The translations under genes and the position numbers were made by a program. Of a DNA stretch of 64,000 bases, positions 35,340 through 44,437 are shown piece by piece; the first letter of the stretch is position 1; the number at the start of each line of letters is the position of its first letter. The DNA is taken from positions 558,001-622,000 of the forward strand of contig CANMSL010000001.1 in NCBI GenBank assembly GCA_947500505.1. Direction: 5' to 3'. The notes beneath the pieces are model-generated. The model searched no databases. It worked only from the letters and a program-made list of their open reading frames with translations, and had not been told where the DNA came from. The DNA is from an uncultured Aquimarina sp. GTDB taxonomy: Bacteria > Bacteroidota > Bacteroidia > Flavobacteriales > Flavobacteriaceae.

Positions 35340-36158
35340 ATGGATTTATCCCGAATAAAACTCGTTGCATCCGATATGGACGGAACACTGCTTAACTCCA
35401 GAGGAGAAGTAAGCCAATCCTTCTTTTACCTTTTCGAAGAACTCAAAGAGTTAGGAGTTACCTTTGTAGCTGCGAGTGGAAGACAGTATTATAGTATCGT
35501 CCATAAATTAGATGCTATTAAAGATGAAATGATTGTCATTGCAGAAAATGGTGCATTAACAATGCATAAGGATAAAGAATTACAAACTACAGAAATTGAT
35601 CGCCAAACCTATTTGGAGTTATTAGATATCGCAAAAGATCTTAAAGGTTCTCAGGTAATATTATGCGGACGTAAAAAGGCATACATTGAAGACTACGGTA
35701 AAGCTTTTGAAAATATGCTGAATGAATTCTACGGGAGATACGAGGTTGTAGAAGATTTATCACAAGTCATGGATGATCAATACCTGAAAATTGCAATTTG
35801 TAATGAAAATGGATCCGAAAAATATTTATATCCAGCCTTAAAACATTTAGAAAACAGATTAAAAGTAAAAGTTTCGGGCAAAGTATGGTTAGACTTATCC
35901 CACAATGATGCTAATAAAGGCCACGCACTTCAAAATCTTCAGAAGAGTCTCAATATTTCAACAGAAGAGACGATGGTATTTGGTGACTATAACAACGATT
36001 TGGAAATGATGTCACAGGCAAGATATAGTTTTGCCATGCAAAATGCACATCCTACTATAAAAGCAGCTGCAAATTACAGTACCAAAAGTAATGATGAAAA
36101 TGGTGTAGAATATATGCTTACTAAAATGATAGAGGCTAAAAAATCAAAACTACGCTAA
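35340..36158 (+). CDS. Cof-type HAD-IIB phosphatase
   Basis: A 272-residue HAD hydrolase. Motif I is SDMDGTLLNSRG (Asp nucleophile and acid), motif II is VAASGRQY, the Lys is in DANKGHALQNL and motif IV is VFGDYNNDLEMM. A cap domain of the C2b type lies between. Family members dephosphorylate sugar phosphates or flavin and pyridoxal phosphates; the substrate cannot be told. It has its own promoter. The 262 bases after it contain no gene. Confidence 0.92.
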   Translation: MDLSRIKLVASDMDGTLLNSRGEVSQSFFYLFEELKELGVTFVAASGRQYYSIVHKLDAIKDEMIVIAENGALTMHKDKELQTTEIDRQTYLELLDIAKDLKGSQVILCGRKKAYIEDYGKAFENMLNEFYGRYEVVEDLSQVMDDQYLKIAICNENGSEKYLYPALKHLENRLKVKVSGKVWLDLSHNDANKGHALQNLQKSLNISTEETMVFGDYNNDLEMMSQARYSFAMQNAHPTIKAAANYSTKSNDENGVEYMLTKMIEAKKSKLR

Positions 36159-36420
36159 ACTCTTCTTTATGAACTACGAGAGACAGGCGAGTACAATAGA
36201 AATGATAAAAAAGTATACGTAAATCGGTTGCTTAGTGAAAAAATTCTGCATATCCAGTTGCGTTATAGTTGTTTAATCAGGGTTCAAATTCAGAACAAAT
36301 ATAACAAAATACATTCAATAAATGCACTTTATCTAAAAAAAAAGCATTTTGTCTTAGGTGATCAATTAATTATATAAGTTTATTCTTACCATAATATAAA
36401 AGAGCTTTCTCTAAAATAAA

Positions 36421-38217
36421 TTAATCATTCAGCTTCAGCACTGCCATAAACGCTTCCTGAGGGATTTCTACATTCCCTACCTGACGCATACGTTTTTTAC
36501 CTTTTTTCTGCTTTTCTAATAACTTACGTTTACGAGAGATATCACCACCATAACACTTGGCCGTAACATCTTTACGCAGAGCTTTTACCGTTTCTCTTGC
36601 AATAAATTTGGCACCAATCGCAGCCTGGATCGGAATATCAAACTGTTGGCGAGGGATTAGTTCTTTTAATTTTTCACAGATTTTTTTACCAATCGCATAC
36701 GCATTATCTTTATGTAGTAATGCCGACAGTGCATCTACGGTATTTCCATTAAGTAAGATATCCACCTTTACAAGTTTGGAAGACCTCATTCCTATTGGTG
36801 TATAATCAAAAGAGGCGTATCCTTTTGACACTGTTTTAAGTCGATCGTAAAAATCGAAAACAATTTCTGCTAAAGGCATATCAAAGGTAAGCTCTACACG
36901 CTCTGTAGTCAGATATGTTTGATTGGTAATTTCTCCCCTTTTCTCAATACATAAAGACATTACAGAACCTACAAAATCAGCTTTTGTGATGATCGAGGCT
37001 TTTATATAAGGCTCTTCTACACGGTTCATCGACGATGGATCCGGTAAATCAGACGGATTATTTACCACAATAATATCATCCGGATCTTTATTCGTAAACG
37101 CATGATAAGATACGTTAGGTACTGTGGTAATAACAGTCATATTAAACTCACGTTCCAGTCGTTCCTGGATAATTTCCATATGTAACATTCCTAAGAATCC
37201 ACATCGGAAACCAAATCCTAAAGCCGCAGAACTTTCTGGTACAAAAACCAGTGATGCATCATTCAGTTGTAATTTTTCCATAGAAGCCCTTAACTCCTCA
37301 TAATCTTCGGTGTCCACAGGATAAATCCCTGCGAATACCATTGGTTTTACATCTTCAAAACCTTCTATGGCATTTTTAGTTGGAGTTTTTGCATCTGTAA
37401 TGGTATCCCCCACTTTTACTTCTCGTGCATCTTTAATACCCGTAATTAGATATCCTACATCTCCGGTTTTGATTACTTGCTTAGGAACTTGATTTAATTT
37501 TAAGGTCCCAACCTCATCAGCAGAATAATTTTTTCCGGTAGCAACAAATTTAATTTGCTGTCCTTTTCTTATTTCACCATTCACCACTTTAAAATAGGTC
37601 TCTACTCCTCTAAAAGAATTGTATACAGAATCAAAAATCAAAGCCTGTAATGGTTCGTCAGGATTACCTTTTGGAGCTGGGATTTTTTCAATGATAGCTG
37701 TCAGGATTTCTTCAATTCCAATACCTGTTTTTGCACTGGCAGGAATTACTTCCTCAGGATCACATCCTAACAAATCCACGATATCGTCCGTAACCTCCTC
37801 AGGATTCGCACTTGGTAAATCTACCTTATTTAACACCGGAATAATTTCCAAATCATTTTCTAACGCTAAATATAAATTAGAAATGGTCTGCGCCTGAATA
37901 CTTTGTGCAGCATCTACAATTAACAAAGCACCTTCACAAGCAGCAATAGACCGAGAAACTTCATAAGAAAAATCTACGTGACCGGGAGTATCAATAAGAT
38001 TCAGAATATATTCTTCACCTTTATACGTATACTCCATCTGGATAGCGTGACTCTTGATCGTTATTCCACGCTCACGCTCCAGGTCCATATTATCCAGTAA
38101 TTGATTCTGCGCTTCCCGAGCTGTAACCGATCCCGTAAAATCTAACAGCCGATCCGCCAGCGTACTCTTACCGTGGTCAATATGTGCTATTATGCAAAAG
38201 TTTCTTATGTTTTTCAT
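36421..38217 (-). CDS. lepA: elongation factor 4 (ribosome back-translocase)
   Basis: A 598-residue translational GTPase. G1 is [16 protein letters not shown]2 lies in [11 protein letters not shown]3 in [11 protein letters not shown] and G4 in NKVDLPSA. The EF-G-like domains follow, with [15 protein letters not shown], and the C-terminal family-specific domain ends [20 protein letters not shown]. Normal length. Its start is preceded by a structured intergenic element at 38231-38334. Confidence 0.98.
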   Translation of the reverse strand: MKNIRNFCIIAHIDHGKSTLADRLLDFTGSVTAREAQNQLLDNMDLERERGITIKSHAIQMEYTYKGEEYILNLIDTPGHVDFSYEVSRSIAACEGALLIVDAAQSIQAQTISNLYLALENDLEIIPVLNKVDLPSANPEEVTDDIVDLLGCDPEEVIPASAKTGIGIEEILTAIIEKIPAPKGNPDEPLQALIFDSVYNSFRGVETYFKVVNGEIRKGQQIKFVATGKNYSADEVGTLKLNQVPKQVIKTGDVGYLITGIKDAREVKVGDTITDAKTPTKNAIEGFEDVKPMVFAGIYPVDTEDYEELRASMEKLQLNDASLVFVPESSAALGFGFRCGFLGMLHMEIIQERLEREFNMTVITTVPNVSYHAFTNKDPDDIIVVNNPSDLPDPSSMNRVEEPYIKASIITKADFVGSVMSLCIEKRGEITNQTYLTTERVELTFDMPLAEIVFDFYDRLKTVSKGYASFDYTPIGMRSSKLVKVDILLNGNTVDALSALLHKDNAYAIGKKICEKLKELIPRQQFDIPIQAAIGAKFIARETVKALRKDVTAKCYGGDISRKRKLLEKQKKGKKRMRQVGNVEIPQEAFMAVLKLND

Positions 38218-38230
38218 CTCTATTTTTTTT

Positions 38231-38334
38231 GGCGGGCTGAACCGGGCTATCCGTTATATCTTTTTTGTATTCTACCGCTCTTGCCCTCAGCCACAAAAAA
38301 GGATGTCACTTCTATCCCTGCCCGAAAAATCTGA
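38231..38334 (-). ncRNA. structured intergenic element, resembling the flavobacterial Flavo-1 type RNA
   Basis: The plus strand reads GGGCTATCCGTTATATC, then a spacer with ttttttgt and acaaaaaa arms, then GGATGTCACTTCTATCCC and TGCCCG. The blocks tctttttt and aaaaaagga can pair, and the outer GGCGGGC/GCCCG may close the structure. I remember near-identical blocks in intergenic sites of many Flavobacteria, and the conserved Flavo-1 motif is the closest known name; I could not check this. On the minus strand it would be in the lepA leader; strand is not certain. Confidence 0.45.
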
Positions 38335-38454
38335 TCCTTCTGAATCAAAATCTTTTAGTCTGCAAATATAATCGATTTTAGAAGGTTTATGTCATCCATG
38401 ATAGCATTTTTGAATCACACATTTATTCATCCTAAGAAGATTGTGTATAATTTG

Positions 38455-38462
38455 TACTTTTG
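38455..38462 (+). promoter_or_regulatory. predicted -7 box of dusB (TACTTTTG)
   Basis: Perfect TAnnTTTG, 40 bases before the GTG start of dusB. Confidence 0.55.
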
Positions 38463-38502
38463 CATCATATTTTAAATTAATATAACATAATAAACAAAGG
38501 TT

Positions 38503-39495
38503 GTGGCAAAGATTGGAGACATAGATGTAGGAGATTTTCCGTTGTTATTAGCACCGATGGAGGATGTAAGTGATCCGCCTTTTCGCGCATTATGCAAAGA
38601 ACAGGGAGCAGATGTTGTATATACCGAATTCATTTCCAGTGAGGGATTGATCCGTGATGCAGCCAAAAGTGTTATGAAATTGGATATTTACGAAAAAGAA
38701 CGTCCGGTAGGAATTCAGATTTTTGGAGCTAACCTGGATTCTATGCTAAAATCCGTGGAGATCGTAGAGGCATCAGGTCCTGATATTATCGATATCAACT
38801 TTGGGTGCCCTGTTAAAAAAGTTGTAAGTAAAGGTGCCGGAGCAGGTATTTTAAAAGATATAGATTTAATGGTTTCCCTGACGAAAGCCATGGTAGAACA
38901 CACCAAGCTTCCGGTAACTGTTAAAACTAGGTTAGGCTGGGATCATGATTCCATAAAAATTGTAGAAGTTGCAGAACGCTTACAAGATGTTGGAGCAAAA
39001 GCTATTGCCATACATGGTCGTACGCGAGCACAGATGTATAAAGGTAATGCAGATTGGAAACCTATTGCAGAAGTAAAAAACAATCCCAGAATGCACATTC
39101 CTGTTTTTGGAAATGGCGATGTAGACAGTCCTGAGCGCGCTATGGAGATGCGGGATTATTATGGACTGGATGGTGCTATGATAGGTCGAGCCAGTATTGG
39201 ATATCCATGGTTTTTTAAAGAAGTAAAACACTTTTTTAAAACCGGAGAACATGTACCACCTCCAACTATAGACGAACGCGTAATTGCTGCACGAAGACAC
39301 CTACAAATGGCTATCGACTGGAAAGGAGAAAAACTCGGTGTTTTCGAAACTCGAAGACATTACACCAACTACTTTAAGGGAATTCCGCATTTTAAAGAAT
39401 ATCGTACAAAAATGGTAACCAGTGACCATTCTGAAGATGTATTTGCTGCTTTTGATGAGATTCAGGAGAAGTTTGCAGGATTCGAATTTGTGTAG
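38503..39495 (+). CDS. dusB: tRNA-dihydrouridine synthase (DusB-type)
   Basis: A 330-residue FMN enzyme that reduces uridines in the D-loop of tRNA. Starts at GTG 38503. Motifs: LLAPMEDVSDPPFRALC (FMN binding), DINFGCPVKKVVSKGAGAG with the catalytic Cys, AIHGRTRAQMYKGNADW and GNGDVDSPERA, then GAMIGRASIGYPWFF. Normal length. Confidence 0.95.
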   Translation: MAKIGDIDVGDFPLLLAPMEDVSDPPFRALCKEQGADVVYTEFISSEGLIRDAAKSVMKLDIYEKERPVGIQIFGANLDSMLKSVEIVEASGPDIIDINFGCPVKKVVSKGAGAGILKDIDLMVSLTKAMVEHTKLPVTVKTRLGWDHDSIKIVEVAERLQDVGAKAIAIHGRTRAQMYKGNADWKPIAEVKNNPRMHIPVFGNGDVDSPERAMEMRDYYGLDGAMIGRASIGYPWFFKEVKHFFKTGEHVPPPTIDERVIAARRHLQMAIDWKGEKLGVFETRRHYTNYFKGIPHFKEYRTKMVTSDHSEDVFAAFDEIQEKFAGFEFV

Positions 39496-39504
39496 ATAGT
39501 GCTT

Positions 39505-39600
39505 TAATCAACTGCTTCCAGGCAAGTCCACGAGGCATCCAAATTAAACAAAATATTTACATTTCGAGGCAAGCCTTGGAGAATTGAACTCCACAATGTG
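39505..39600. repeat. remnants of dispersed intergenic repeats
   Basis: The 107-base gap between dusB and the convergent permease gene contains gcaagtccacgaggcatc and atttcgaggcaagcc, and ends with ctccacaatgtgg (a small palindrome). These blocks look like pieces of the repeat families seen between genes in Flavobacteriaceae. They may serve as a terminator for both genes. Confidence 0.4.
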
Positions 39601-39602
39601 GA

Positions 39603-40811
39603 TTAAAAACTTACCAACTTCTGATTAATCCGACTGGAAGCTAATAATGACGCAATAATTCCGATAACGGTAATTGTAAAAAATACAATGATAAAACTTA
39701 GTACAGTAATCTTTGTGGGATAAGCTAATGACGGGGTAATCATTAATAATCCAAACTGTTGTTGACACAGAATTACTATAAATCCTAACAACAGCCCAAA
39801 GAACGCTCCTAAAACTGTCATTAACGATCCCTGAAACAAAAATATTCGCCTGATTCTGGGCAGAGTAGCTCCAAGATTATAGAGTGTTTTAATGTTATTC
39901 TTTTTGTCGATAATCATCATAATGATCGCTCCGGCAACATTAAACAATGCAATAATTGCAATCAGTGTGATCACAAGATAGGATGCTAAATTTTCAGTAT
40001 TTAACATCTTATATAAAGTGTCGTTAAGTTGTATCCTATTTTTTACAATGACATTTTGCTCTTTAAAAAGCTCTAATAATTGCTTTGTCACAACATCTTC
40101 ATCTGTATCTGTAGATAATTTAAGTTCTATATTCGTTATTTGGTCCTTAGGTAGTTGTAATAAGTCCCTTGCTAATCCAATTGTAGAAAATATATACTTC
40201 TTATCCAGATCCTCGTTTACGGTATAAATTCCTGTATTGACCGCTGTCTTTTTCCTAAATGCCTTAGATGGATCTTTGGGAATTCCTTTCCCTGGTTTTG
40301 GCACATAAATACTTAAGAAATTAGTATAGATCTGTTCTACGCCCATACCTAACTCCCTACTTACACCAAATCCGGCTACTACCTGTGCATCGTTACCAGT
40401 TAGCCATTCACCTGCAAATATGATACTATCGGTCTCAATTACATTTTTGTAGTTAGCGTCTACCCCTTTTATAAAACCTGTCTTTTGCTTGTCTTTAAAC
40501 TCTAAAAACACACGCTCCTCAATGATCTCTGAGAAACTAGCAATACCTTCTAATTTTGATAGCTTTTCTTTTTGGGCATTTGTAAAAGTGATTGTCTTTC
40601 CGCTTGACGGGAAAATTTTAAGATCAGGATCAAAATAAGAAGAAAACTGAAGGCTAAAATCTTTTAGGCCTGCAAATCCACATAAAACCAGAAACAACGC
40701 CATGGCTCCTATGACTACCCCAGCCGCAGCTATTCCGGTAATGATATTAATAGCATTGCTGCTACCAGGAGAAAATAAATATCGCTTAGCGATGTAGTAT
40801 GAGAATTTCAA
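39603..40811 (-). CDS. ABC transporter permease, LolC/LolE-MacB family
   Basis: A 402-residue inner-membrane protein. One N-terminal helix (INIITGIAAAGVVIGAMALF), a ~230-residue periplasmic domain and three C-terminal helices, the FtsX-type layout of LolCDE permeases that release lipoproteins to the outer membrane. The N-terminus FSYYIAKRYLFSP is typical for LolE-type proteins in this phylum. No ATPase gene is next to it. Given lspA and the many lipoproteins here, a Lol role fits but is inferred from family only. rbfA lies 97 bases upstream on the same strand. Confidence 0.85.
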   Translation of the reverse strand: MKFSYYIAKRYLFSPGSSNAINIITGIAAAGVVIGAMALFLVLCGFAGLKDFSLQFSSYFDPDLKIFPSSGKTITFTNAQKEKLSKLEGIASFSEIIEERVFLEFKDKQKTGFIKGVDANYKNVIETDSIIFAGEWLTGNDAQVVAGFGVSRELGMGVEQIYTNFLSIYVPKPGKGIPKDPSKAFRKKTAVNTGIYTVNEDLDKKYIFSTIGLARDLLQLPKDQITNIELKLSTDTDEDVVTKQLLELFKEQNVIVKNRIQLNDTLYKMLNTENLASYLVITLIAIIALFNVAGAIIMMIIDKKNNIKTLYNLGATLPRIRRIFLFQGSLMTVLGAFFGLLLGFIVILCQQQFGLLMITPSLAYPTKITVLSFIIVFFTITVIGIIASLLASSRINQKLVSF

Positions 40812-40907
40812 ATCTTCACGTACCGAATCCGGACAAATTTAATTTTGGAATAAAGATAAGAGAATAAAAAGATAATAAAATCTTTATTTTTCAAACGTCT
40901 ATAAATT

Positions 40908-41300
40908 TTATTTCTTCTTACGACGTGGCAATAAATCTGGATTTTGAAGAGGGTTTTCATTTCCTTTTATCGCTTTGTCTATAGTATCTATATACTCTAA
41001 AGAATCGTCTATGAAATATGATAATTCTGGCATACGTCGAAGCTGGTTTTTAGTACGTTGTGCAACCTGATGTTTAATTTGTGATTTTACAGCGTTTACT
41101 TCAGTCAACACTTTTTCTCCTTCACTATGCGGAAAAACACTCATATAAACTTTGGCGATTGATAAATCCGTGGTTACGCTTACTTTAGTAACAGAAACCA
41201 AAATCCCCTGTACTCCCGCTTCACGTAATGCATGTTGTATTACATCTGCAATATCGCGCTGTAATACTCCACCTATTTTTTTCTGTCTGTTTGTTTCCAT
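40908..41300 (-). CDS. rbfA: ribosome-binding factor A
   Basis: A 130-residue KH-fold protein that binds the 30S subunit during 16S rRNA maturation. I start it at ATG 41300 (METNRQKKIGGVLQRD), the usual beginning; the open frame extends six codons further. Motifs: RDIADVIQHAL, VSVTKVSVTTDLSIAKVYMSVF and the C-terminal RRMPELSYFIDDSLEY. A basic tail (RRKKK) closes it. Confidence 0.94.
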   Translation of the reverse strand: METNRQKKIGGVLQRDIADVIQHALREAGVQGILVSVTKVSVTTDLSIAKVYMSVFPHSEGEKVLTEVNAVKSQIKHQVAQRTKNQLRRMPELSYFIDDSLEYIDTIDKAIKGNENPLQNPDLLPRRKKK

Positions 41301-41405
41301 GACTGCAAAAATAGACATTTATGTGATGTGTTGATTTTCTTTTCGCATAAAATCCCTTGCTAACCACTATTTCGTACTTTTACTTTTTAATATAAAATCC
41401 AAGTC

Positions 41406-41846
41406 ATGAACCATATAAATAAAATAGAGCATATAGGTATCGCTGTTAAAGATATAGAGGAGGCCAATACACTATACGAACAACTACTTGGTATACCACC
41501 TTATAAGCAAGAAATTGTAGAGAGCGAAGCGGTTATTACGTCTTTTTTTAAAGTTGGAGAAAATAAAATAGAGCTTCTAGCAAGTACCAATCAAGAAGGA
41601 CCAATTGGAAAGTTTATCTCTAAAAAAGGCGAAGGTATTCACCATATTGCTTTTGATGTGGATGATATCGAAAAAGAATTGGAACGATTAGAAAAAGAAG
41701 GGTTTCAATTGATCAATAAAACTCCGAAAAAAGGAGCTGATAACAAGTTGGTGGCCTTTATACATCCTAAAACTACCAAAGGCGTTTTAGTAGAGCTTTG
41801 CCAAGAAGCCCCTTTACAACCCTCTTCAAAAGGGAGTGAGCAATAA
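41406..41846 (+). CDS. mce: methylmalonyl-CoA epimerase
   Basis: A 146-residue VOC-fold metalloenzyme interconverting (R)- and (S)-methylmalonyl-CoA. Metal ligands are in IEHIGIAVKD, GIHHIAFDVDD and the Glu of GVLVELCQE, with IELLAST between. A near-consensus -7 box (TACTTTTA) lies about 30 bases upstream. The mutase is not in the window. Confidence 0.92.
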   Translation: MNHINKIEHIGIAVKDIEEANTLYEQLLGIPPYKQEIVESEAVITSFFKVGENKIELLASTNQEGPIGKFISKKGEGIHHIAFDVDDIEKELERLEKEGFQLINKTPKKGADNKLVAFIHPKTTKGVLVELCQEAPLQPSSKGSEQ

Positions 41847-41918
41847 GCCAGGTTTTAGCGCACCTAAAGTTTTCTCAAAATATAGAAAGATTTTTTTGGC
41901 GTGTTTATAGCAATTACT

Positions 41919-41926
41919 TAAATTTG
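41919..41926 (+). promoter_or_regulatory. predicted tRNA promoter (TAAATTTG)
   Basis: Perfect TAnnTTTG 12 bases before the tRNA, with a TTG (41896-41898) 20 bases upstream of it, matching the Bacteroidota -33/-7 arrangement. Confidence 0.65.
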
Positions 41927-41938
41927 CCCTCCGTTTTA

Positions 41939-42012
41939 GGTCCCATAGCTCAGCTGGTTAGAGCATTTGACTCATAATCAAAGGGTCCTTGGTTCGAGCC
42001 CAAGTGGGACCA
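41939..42012 (+). tRNA. tRNA with anticodon CAT (probably elongator Met)
   Basis: A complete 74-base cloverleaf: acceptor GGTCCCA/TGGGACC, D-stem GCTC/GAGC, anticodon stem TTTGA/TCAAA with loop CTCATAA, T-stem CTTGG/CCAAG with TTCGAGC loop and discriminator A. CCA is not encoded. A CAT anticodon with this loop occurs in both elongator tRNA-Met and lysidine-type tRNA-Ile; I favour Met from overall resemblance. Confidence 0.95.
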
Positions 42013-42023
42013 CTTTTAATACC

Positions 42024-42057
42024 AAAGCTGTTTCTAAAAAGAAACAGCTTTTTTTAT
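42024..42057 (+). terminator. terminator of the tRNA gene
   Basis: Eleven-base stem aaagctgtttc/gaaacagcttt, 6-base loop, T-run. Confidence 0.85.
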
Positions 42058-42092
42058 TTTTCTAATGAATTCGGGGCGAGAAGCCTGTCCTG

Positions 42093-42110
42093 AAGCCCAA
42101 GTGGGATCAC
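42093..42110 (+). repeat. relic of a tRNA 3' end
   Basis: aagcccaagtgggatcac matches the tRNA's own 3' part (41996-42013) at 16 of 18 bases, about 80 bases downstream. It has no 5' part. It could be a former attachment site or the tail of a lost duplicated tRNA. Confidence 0.6.
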
Positions 42111-42117
42111 GTAGTGG

Positions 42118-42148
42118 AAAAGCCTTTGTAACAGCAAGGGCTTTTTTG
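42118..42148 (+). terminator. second hairpin after the tRNA relic
   Basis: aaaagcctt and aagggcttttt arms with an 8-9-base loop and T-run; one bulge. Confidence 0.5.
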
Positions 42149-42193
42149 AGCAGTATCGCGAAACAAATCTTTGGGAGAAGCTAAAGATATATC

Positions 42194-42403
42194 TCAATCA
42201 ATTTTATCAGGTTCCTTATAATTTTCAGAAACCCAATATTTGCCAAGTGGCGGAGCAGGTTCTAATCCGCATCTTTCTGCTAACTCTAGGTCTTCTTCAG
42301 TTACTATCTCAATTATATCGGGACAATCGTTATCATCATCTGACTTACAAGAAAGAAGCAGGGAAACAAACAATCCGGTAAGTATTATTTTATAATTTTT
42401 CAT
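42194..42403 (-). CDS. small lipoprotein, unknown
   Basis: A 69-residue lipoprotein (MKNYKIILTGLFVSLLLS then Cys, followed by acidic KSDDDND). The frame opens five codons earlier but MKNYKI gives a better signal sequence. No known domain. It lies 6 bases after the end of another small lipoprotein gene on the same strand, so the two are probably co-transcribed. Confidence 0.6.
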   Translation of the reverse strand: MKNYKIILTGLFVSLLLSCKSDDDNDCPDIIEIVTEEDLELAERCGLEPAPPLGKYWVSENYKEPDKID

Positions 42404-42424
42404 CTGTTTATAGAACATTTTAGA

Positions 42425-42856
42425 TTACCAATCTCTACTTGCTATTAATTCTTCTACATCAGCATTAAAACCATAAGCGTTTGATATAAATTCAAAGTTT
42501 GCGCCAAGACACTCTCTGGCACCTGTTTCAATTTCACTATCATGCTGAAAAAACTCATCCTGAAGGTCATTTATTCTTTCGGTTGCTTTATGTGTAAGTT
42601 TATATAATTGATTAAGATTCTCAGGTTTTTTTTTCTCTATATTCTTGCAAAGATTTATTAAAACATTTTTACACTTATCAACTAAAAACTCAGGAAAATA
42701 GAAATTCTTATACATGCAATCCAGAAATTGAAATCCCTGAATTTTAGGGTTCATTAAATCGGTCTGATCTATGGTTTCTTCTGATTTATTTTGTGACTTT
42801 CTTGAATTACAAGATACCAAAATCAATACTGCAATTAAAATATTGGCTGTTTTCAT
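42425..42856 (-). CDS. lipoprotein, unknown
   Basis: A 143-residue lipoprotein (MKTANILIAVLILVS then Cys16). The mature part is mostly helical and has a few cysteines (FLDCMYKNFY, VDKCKN, INLCKN, ARECLG) that could form disulfides in the periplasm. I do not recognise it. It is the first gene of a two-gene lipoprotein unit. Confidence 0.65.
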   Translation of the reverse strand: MKTANILIAVLILVSCNSRKSQNKSEETIDQTDLMNPKIQGFQFLDCMYKNFYFPEFLVDKCKNVLINLCKNIEKKKPENLNQLYKLTHKATERINDLQDEFFQHDSEIETGARECLGANFEFISNAYGFNADVEELIASRDW

Positions 42857-43121
42857 AGGTATATTTGAACTTATTAAAGATATACATTCTAAATTTTAAC
42901 TTTCAAGTTTATCATTAAAGTGCTAAAAGTCATTGGTTCTTTTCTAATCAAAGTTACTTCATTTTGTGAAAAATGATTTCTTAAATTATGATTTAAATCC
43001 TCTATTATTACTATGCTATCAATCAACAGTAATTGAAACTTCTACTTAGTTACACTGTATAGAAAGCCCTTACATCAAAAAAACAATTCTGAAAATAAGG
43101 GTTCGCTTCTATGCAATTAAC

Positions 43122-44426
43122 TTAATGTTGATAATCAGGATTTTGATCACCCTCTAAGGAGAAGCCATTTTTCATTATACTAAGTACTGGGGAATCTAGA
43201 TCAATAGTATGAACGTGAGAAAGACTTTTTATTTCTAAAACCTTAATCTGTATTCGATTTGGGGCTAATATATATAGGAACTTATCAGAGCAAACTAGTA
43301 CAGGACTAGGTTCTTCCATTTTCTGTAATACTTCAATTTCAGAGCTCTGTTTTGTTGATGATAATTCTGGTACATTAGCCATCTCAACCGCACGCTGTAC
43401 CACCTCGCTGCCGTTCTGACTATCATATACACGGATTTTATTGTCCGTAGTCTGAACTAGAAAATGTGTGCCGTTAAAATTAAACATAGCATTAACTACA
43501 TCATCTCCTAAGTAAATACTATTCATACTTTTCGTAGCAGGATTGATCATAAATACGCCTAGATTTCTAGATCTACCAAAAAATAAGTTAGAGTTATCAT
43601 GACCTTTTACAGTACCTAGCCAGTTTCCTGATTCAGCATTTAACCCTTCTACATTAGCTATCAAATCAATATTATTATTGGTATCTACTAAAATTATTCC
43701 ATCAGTAGAGCCGAATACGCCATAATCTCCGCTTACCGCATCACCATGAATACCAACTACTTCAACACCTCCATTATCGTCGATTACATTACCATTAGTA
43801 TCAACATACTTGACCATTTGTGGTATGCCTCCAGGTTCAGTGTTATTTTTAAATGTAGTAGCAAACATTCCGTTATTTAGTCGGAATCCAGCCCCGTGGT
43901 GCGGAACCGTAGTAGCAAATGTAAAAGTTTCTGGCTGGTAGGATGGGATTTCTAATTGTGCTTCGTTAATGTATGATATAGAACCATCTCCATCATTAAA
44001 AACTACCATATGACCGCCAGAAGCAGCATAATGTGTAGGAAGCAGGGTATTCAGTTCTGCATTTGCCCATTTAGCTTGATATTCATGTCCGTGATCTTCG
44101 TGATTTACAATTCCGGAATCAAAAAACTGTACCTTACCTCCATCTCTATCTATAACCGTAAGGTAACGTCCAGAATTACTTGTATAATAACGAGCTCCTT
44201 CAGCAAGTTGCGTGTCTAAGCTATATGTGATTTCTCCAGAGTCTGCCTGCATTATATCCAACTTACTATCTCGCATAAGAGTTAGACGTACCCAATCGCT
44301 TTCCATATCTTTAAATTCCAAAGCTATAGGTTCTTCTATTATTCCGGAATCATCGTCATTGCTACATCCTACAAGTAGCATAGCACTAATTAAAAAAGTT
44401 GTTAAATTTAAAATTGATCTTTTCAT
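43122..44426 (-). CDS. AztD-like beta-propeller lipoprotein, probable metal chaperone
   Basis: A 434-residue lipoprotein (lipobox LLVGC, Cys21, followed by SNDDD). The rest is beta-propeller-like with repeats such as VVFNDGDGSISYI and GVFGSTDGIILVDTN. A His/acid loop HEDHGHEYQAKW near residue 110 and PHHGAGFRL are like the metal sites of AztD, a periplasmic zinc chaperone. It follows a DUF4625 gene and a ZnuD-like receptor, so a role in zinc capture fits. The AztD relationship is from memory of family features. Confidence 0.7.
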   Translation of the reverse strand: MKRSILNLTTFLISAMLLVGCSNDDDSGIIEEPIALEFKDMESDWVRLTLMRDSKLDIMQADSGEITYSLDTQLAEGARYYTSNSGRYLTVIDRDGGKVQFFDSGIVNHEDHGHEYQAKWANAELNTLLPTHYAASGGHMVVFNDGDGSISYINEAQLEIPSYQPETFTFATTVPHHGAGFRLNNGMFATTFKNNTEPGGIPQMVKYVDTNGNVIDDNGGVEVVGIHGDAVSGDYGVFGSTDGIILVDTNNNIDLIANVEGLNAESGNWLGTVKGHDNSNLFFGRSRNLGVFMINPATKSMNSIYLGDDVVNAMFNFNGTHFLVQTTDNKIRVYDSQNGSEVVQRAVEMANVPELSSTKQSSEIEVLQKMEEPSPVLVCSDKFLYILAPNRIQIKVLEIKSLSHVHTIDLDSPVLSIMKNGFSLEGDQNPDYQH

Positions 44427-44437
44427 GATTTATGTGT

